64,000 bases of DNA. Source: JBGPHT01 sp041484525. GTDB lineage: Bacteria; Acidobacteriota; Terriglobia; Bryobacterales; Bryobacteraceae. A program made the position numbers and the translations under genes. The stretch is taken from the NCBI GenBank assembly GCA_041484525.1, contig JBGPHT010000011.1, positions 1 to 64,000 on the forward strand, given 5' to 3'. Positions 61,161 to 64,000 of the stretch are shown piece after piece (the stretch's first letter is position 1; the number at the start of each line of letters is the position of its first letter). Below the pieces are notes generated by a model, which searched no databases, was not told the origin of the DNA, and saw only the letters and a list, made by a program, of their open reading frames with translations.

Positions 61161-62869
61161 TAAGGCGCGAGTATAGCAAATGGACCGATTACCACTGTGA
61201 CGCAGGGGCGCCGCGCGTCCGGCATCGCGTAGCGGGCCGAAGGATTCCTCACGTTGACGTGGACGAAGCGGACGGATGGGTTATGCTCGCGCAGCAGTGC
61301 CTGAAACGGGTACTCGAGCTGGTTGGGGTTGATGTCGAGCCCCACCAGGTTGCAGCCGGAGCGGGCCACCGGGTCGACTGCCGCCAGGTATTGCGCGCGG
61401 TTGTTCCACTGCACCATGTCGTTGAAGTAGGCGTCATCGCGCGTGGTGACGAACAGGCTGTGAGGGCCGGTGAGCGGTCGCGTCCAGTTTTGTAAGAGGG
61501 GCAAGCGCGCGTTGCTCAGGAGAAAAAGACAGAGGGCCGCGGACAGAAGGGCCGGCCGCAGCCGTTCCAGTAGAAATGCGGCGAGGGGCGCGCCGAGGAT
61601 GAACAGCGGCAATTCGAGGCGCGCCAGGAACGGCTGCCATTTCAGGTAAAGGCAGAAGAGCAGAAATGCGGCTAACAGCGCGCCGGCATACGGCAGCCAC
61701 CGATCCCGACCGGCGAATGCGGCAAAGATGGCGGCAGCGATCAGCAACAGCAGGTGCCAGCGATTGTTGGCATTGGCTTCGTGGTTGGCGCTCAGCGGCG
61801 GTTCGTAACGGGCCCCGGGCCATGTCGTATCGGGATCCTGCGGATCTAGCGCGAGTGCGTGGTGAATGCGCAGGACGGTGTCGTACACCGCCTGGTTCCA
61901 GCGCTGGCTGCGCGCGCCGAGTTGCTCGGACGTATTCCGCAGAGCGTTCGAGATCGTGGATTTCCAGCCAGGGCGTTCGTTGCGCCAGCGGAAGATGCCA
62001 TCGGCCTGGGCCGAGTCGAAGCCGAGCGGCGATCCGCTCAGGCCGATGTTGCGCACGAACTGTGGAGCATTCACGAGCAGCACTCCGGCTACCAACCACA
62101 GCGCGATGCGTTTCCACGGCACCTGGCTTCCGATGAGAAGGGCTGCGGCCAATAGCGGAGGAGCGAACAGGTACGCGGTGGCCTTCGTCGCCAATGCGAG
62201 TCCGGCGGAGAGTCCGGTGAAGGGCGCGTTGCGTCGCACGGCGAAGTAGACGAAGCAGACCAGCCAGAGAGTGAGCAGCCAATCGTTCTTGGCGCCGGAG
62301 GCCTGGAGAATCCCATTCGGCAGGGTGGCGCAAAAAAGCGCGGCGAAGACCTGCCCGCGGGCGCCCAGTCCCAGCGCGGCGGCGATCGCCGAAACACCGA
62401 GGATGCTGCCGAGGAATCCGCTGAACGCCACCAGGTTCACCAGATGGTCGCCGCCCGTCAGCAGGTAGGTGTGCAGCATCGCGTACTCGGCCAGCGGCTG
62501 GAGCATGATCTGGTTGAGGTACGGGGTAGGGAAGAAAGCCACGCTGCCCGCCTGCGCCCAGCAGATAACGCGTGGCATGTGGTACGCCATGGCGTCAGCG
62601 CTGTTGGGCGGGCTGAGGATGGCGGTGAAGGCGACGACCGCAGCGATTACGGCGATCGAGACACCGGCCGCTGCTTCGAGTGGCCGCCAACGTACGCGGC
62701 GTAGTTTCAGCGGATGGCGGCGCGTCCAGACTGCCGCGGCTGTAATCAGCAGCGTCCACGCGATGGCCAACGGCCAAGGCCGCAACCAATGAAACAGGCT
62801 GAGCAACTCCGTGAGGAGCGCTGTGGCCACGCCCAGCAGAACGAATGCGCGGAGGAGGAAGTCCCGCAA
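61160..62869 (-). CDS. GT39/PMT-like membrane glycosyltransferase
   Basis: 569 residues with about ten membrane helices. The acidic motif NSADAMAYHMPRVICWAQAG in the first periplasmic loop is characteristic of ArnT/PMT-type enzymes that use polyprenyl-phosphate sugars. Large loops near residues 270-380 and a C-terminal soluble part (ANQLEY-like region) follow. It probably transfers a sugar on the periplasmic face. It is upstream of the dipeptidase and downstream of a TPR protein gene. Confidence 0.82.
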   Translation of the reverse strand: MRDFLLRAFVLLGVATALLTELLSLFHWLRPWPLAIAWTLLITAAAVWTRRHPLKLRRVRWRPLEAAAGVSIAVIAAVVAFTAILSPPNSADAMAYHMPRVICWAQAGSVAFFPTPYLNQIMLQPLAEYAMLHTYLLTGGDHLVNLVAFSGFLGSILGVSAIAAALGLGARGQVFAALFCATLPNGILQASGAKNDWLLTLWLVCFVYFAVRRNAPFTGLSAGLALATKATAYLFAPPLLAAALLIGSQVPWKRIALWLVAGVLLVNAPQFVRNIGLSGSPLGFDSAQADGIFRWRNERPGWKSTISNALRNTSEQLGARSQRWNQAVYDTVLRIHHALALDPQDPDTTWPGARYEPPLSANHEANANNRWHLLLLIAAAIFAAFAGRDRWLPYAGALLAAFLLFCLYLKWQPFLARLELPLFILGAPLAAFLLERLRPALLSAALCLFLLSNARLPLLQNWTRPLTGPHSLFVTTRDDAYFNDMVQWNNRAQYLAAVDPVARSGCNLVGLDINPNQLEYPFQALLREHNPSVRFVHVNVRNPSARYAMPDARRPCVTVVIGPFAILAP

Positions 62870-62893
62870 GCTTCAGTATAGTGAGCCCGCCGG

Positions 62894-64000
62894 CTACAGC
62901 GACCCCAGGGCCTTCGCGATCGCGTCGGCGTGCTTTTGGAAGCTCGGCTCGGGGGTGTGCTGCGCCAGGGCCTTTTGCATCGCTTCCTGGGCCTCGGGGT
63001 ACCGCTTCAATTGGCACAGCACCCATGCCAGCGCATCATATGTATACACATCGCGGCGGAAGGCGAGCTCATTCTGCGCCAGCTCGAGCGCGCGATCCAG
63101 GTGGCGTCCTTCATCCGCATAGATGAGCGCCAGATTGCGATTCGTATTCTCGTACTGCGCGCGCGCTAACCGGTCCACCACGTCGAGCAGCGCTTCCTGC
63201 TTGCGCGCCTCCACTGCATTGCCCTGTTCGCGGTACAGATCGCGGAGGGCCGCCGCGTATTCGGGCAGCGGCACAATCGATTGCGCCCGCCGATAGCTGA
63301 CGATTGCCAAGGCGCTCTGCCGGCGCTCCACCTGCACGCGACCCAGGCCGGCGAAGCCCGGATGATAGTTGGGGAACACCTCGAGCGCGGCGGCGTAGCT
63401 GGCTTGCGCTTCGTCGAGCTTACCCGTCTTGAAGTACATGTGCCCCAGATCCACCAGGCACCAGGCGACGTTCTCCGGAGTGGCGCCGCCCACGTGGATG
63501 GCCTGGCGCATCGCCTGGATCGCGCCGGGTGCATCGCCCGTCACGAACCGGAACCACGCCACGCGGTTGTAGCTCGACAGGCCGGGGCGGAGACGAAGCA
63601 TTTGCCCGAGGGTGTCCGCGGCGGCGTCATAGTCGCCGATCTCCATCAGGGAGTCGCCCATCATGCCCCACAGCCGCGCTTCGTCGGGCGAAGTTTTCAC
63701 AAGCTGGCGAGTGTTCGACACCACTTTGTCGAAATGGTGCCGGTTGAGCTCGATCTCATTCGTGAGGATCAGCGCTTCCAGGTCTCCCGGCTTTTTCGAC
63801 AACGCCTGCGTCACCAGTTTTTCGGCACGTTCCACGTAGCTGAAGTCGGTGGTCTCGCGCATCTTCTGGAGATAGGCGGCGGCGAGATCATTGAGCGCCG
63901 AGGCATTGGCCAGATCGGCAGCGACGGCCTTCCGGCAAACGGCGATCCGCTGGTCGGTGGGAAGCTGCTCCGTACGCGAGAAATGCGCGGCGTGCAGTGC
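62894..64000 (-). CDS. TPR repeat protein, partial at the window edge
   Basis: The frame is open through position 64000 (ALHAAHFSRTEQLPTDQRIA precedes the first internal Met at 63862), so the start lies beyond the window. At least 368 residues of TPR repeats (EKLVTQALSKKPGDLEALIL, then YFKTGKLDEAQASYAAALEV) end near the stop at 62894. A protein-binding scaffold. Spaced 24 bases from the membrane glycosyltransferase gene, on the same strand, so co-transcription is likely. Confidence 0.8.
   Translation of the reverse strand, partial: ALHAAHFSRTEQLPTDQRIAVCRKAVAADLANASALNDLAAAYLQKMRETTDFSYVERAEKLVTQALSKKPGDLEALILTNEIELNRHHFDKVVSNTRQLVKTSPDEARLWGMMGDSLMEIGDYDAAADTLGQMLRLRPGLSSYNRVAWFRFVTGDAPGAIQAMRQAIHVGGATPENVAWCLVDLGHMYFKTGKLDEAQASYAAALEVFPNYHPGFAGLGRVQVERRQSALAIVSYRRAQSIVPLPEYAAALRDLYREQGNAVEARKQEALLDVVDRLARAQYENTNRNLALIYADEGRHLDRALELAQNELAFRRDVYTYDALAWVLCQLKRYPEAQEAMQKALAQHTPEPSFQKHADAIAKALGSL

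Noticed and set aside
58926..61163. Open frame of over 700 codons spanning the radical SAM and dipeptidase genes
   Set aside because: It runs out of frame within one gene and antisense to the other; composition is repetitive Gly/Arg/Ala and there is no family signature.

Overview
The window is GC-rich, densely coded and entirely protein-coding; I found no rRNA, tRNA or CRISPR array. Several gene families point to the phylum Acidobacteriota, probably a soil lineage near Bryobacterales/Solibacter. These are an Oar-like TonB-dependent receptor with an N-terminal carboxypeptidase-regulatory domain, a Tat-exported DUF1552 protein, an ECF sigma factor paired with a Ser/Thr kinase that carries TPRs, a PEP-CTERM protein, and many secreted hypothetical proteins. 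This placement is inferred from family content only.

Layout. 0-2 kb: an HNH-like zinc protein and a NYN-domain protein, with a repeat relic between them. 2-9 kb: a two-domain M16 peptidase, a ROK kinase, a hybrid histidine kinase and a secreted beta-sandwich protein. 8.8-14.5 kb (minus strand): a three-gene membrane cassette with two paralogous small membrane proteins, then a prepilin peptidase, two glycosyltransferases, an M50 protease and an HU-type protein. 14.5-16.1 kb: a flavin reductase and a glycine C-acetyltransferase. 16.15-16.95 kb: a REP-associated transposase (RAYT) bounded by a perfect 33-bp inverted repeat. 17-22.4 kb: the TonB receptor, an orphan LarA-like protein and a lipoprotein. 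22.5-25.8 kb: a run of secreted TPR and helical proteins. 26.2-28.7 kb: a BlaI repressor with two operators and a BlaR1-like protease whose sensor end is TPR plus SPOR. 29.7-36.7 kb: an esterase, DUF1552, a decayed vapBC pair, topA and dprA. 36.8-43 kb: a BrnT-like/CopG pair, the ECF sigma-kinase pair and egtB-egtD. 43-50 kb: a TolC-like channel, pyrE-truA, a PEP-CTERM protein and a trypsin/nuclease-like fusion protein. 50-55 kb: small enzymes and the overlapping run folD-coaE-htrA. 55-64 kb: a D-threonine-aldolase-like enzyme joined in frame to a broken FUSC transporter, a B12-binding radical SAM protein, a dipeptidase, a membrane glycosyltransferase and a TPR protein that runs off the window edge.

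Most functional links are short operons joined by ATGA or TGATG overlaps: GT2-GT4-prepilin peptidase, folD-coaE-htrA, pyrE-truA, egtB-egtD, sigma-kinase and blaI-blaR. The most interesting candidate system is BlaI with the M56-TPR-SPOR protein. It looks like a BlaR1-type signalling pair whose beta-lactam sensor has been replaced by a likely peptidoglycan-binding module.

Several conserved genes are broken by single-base shifts, often in short homopolymers. These are either pseudogenes or consensus errors, and I have listed the fragments separately.
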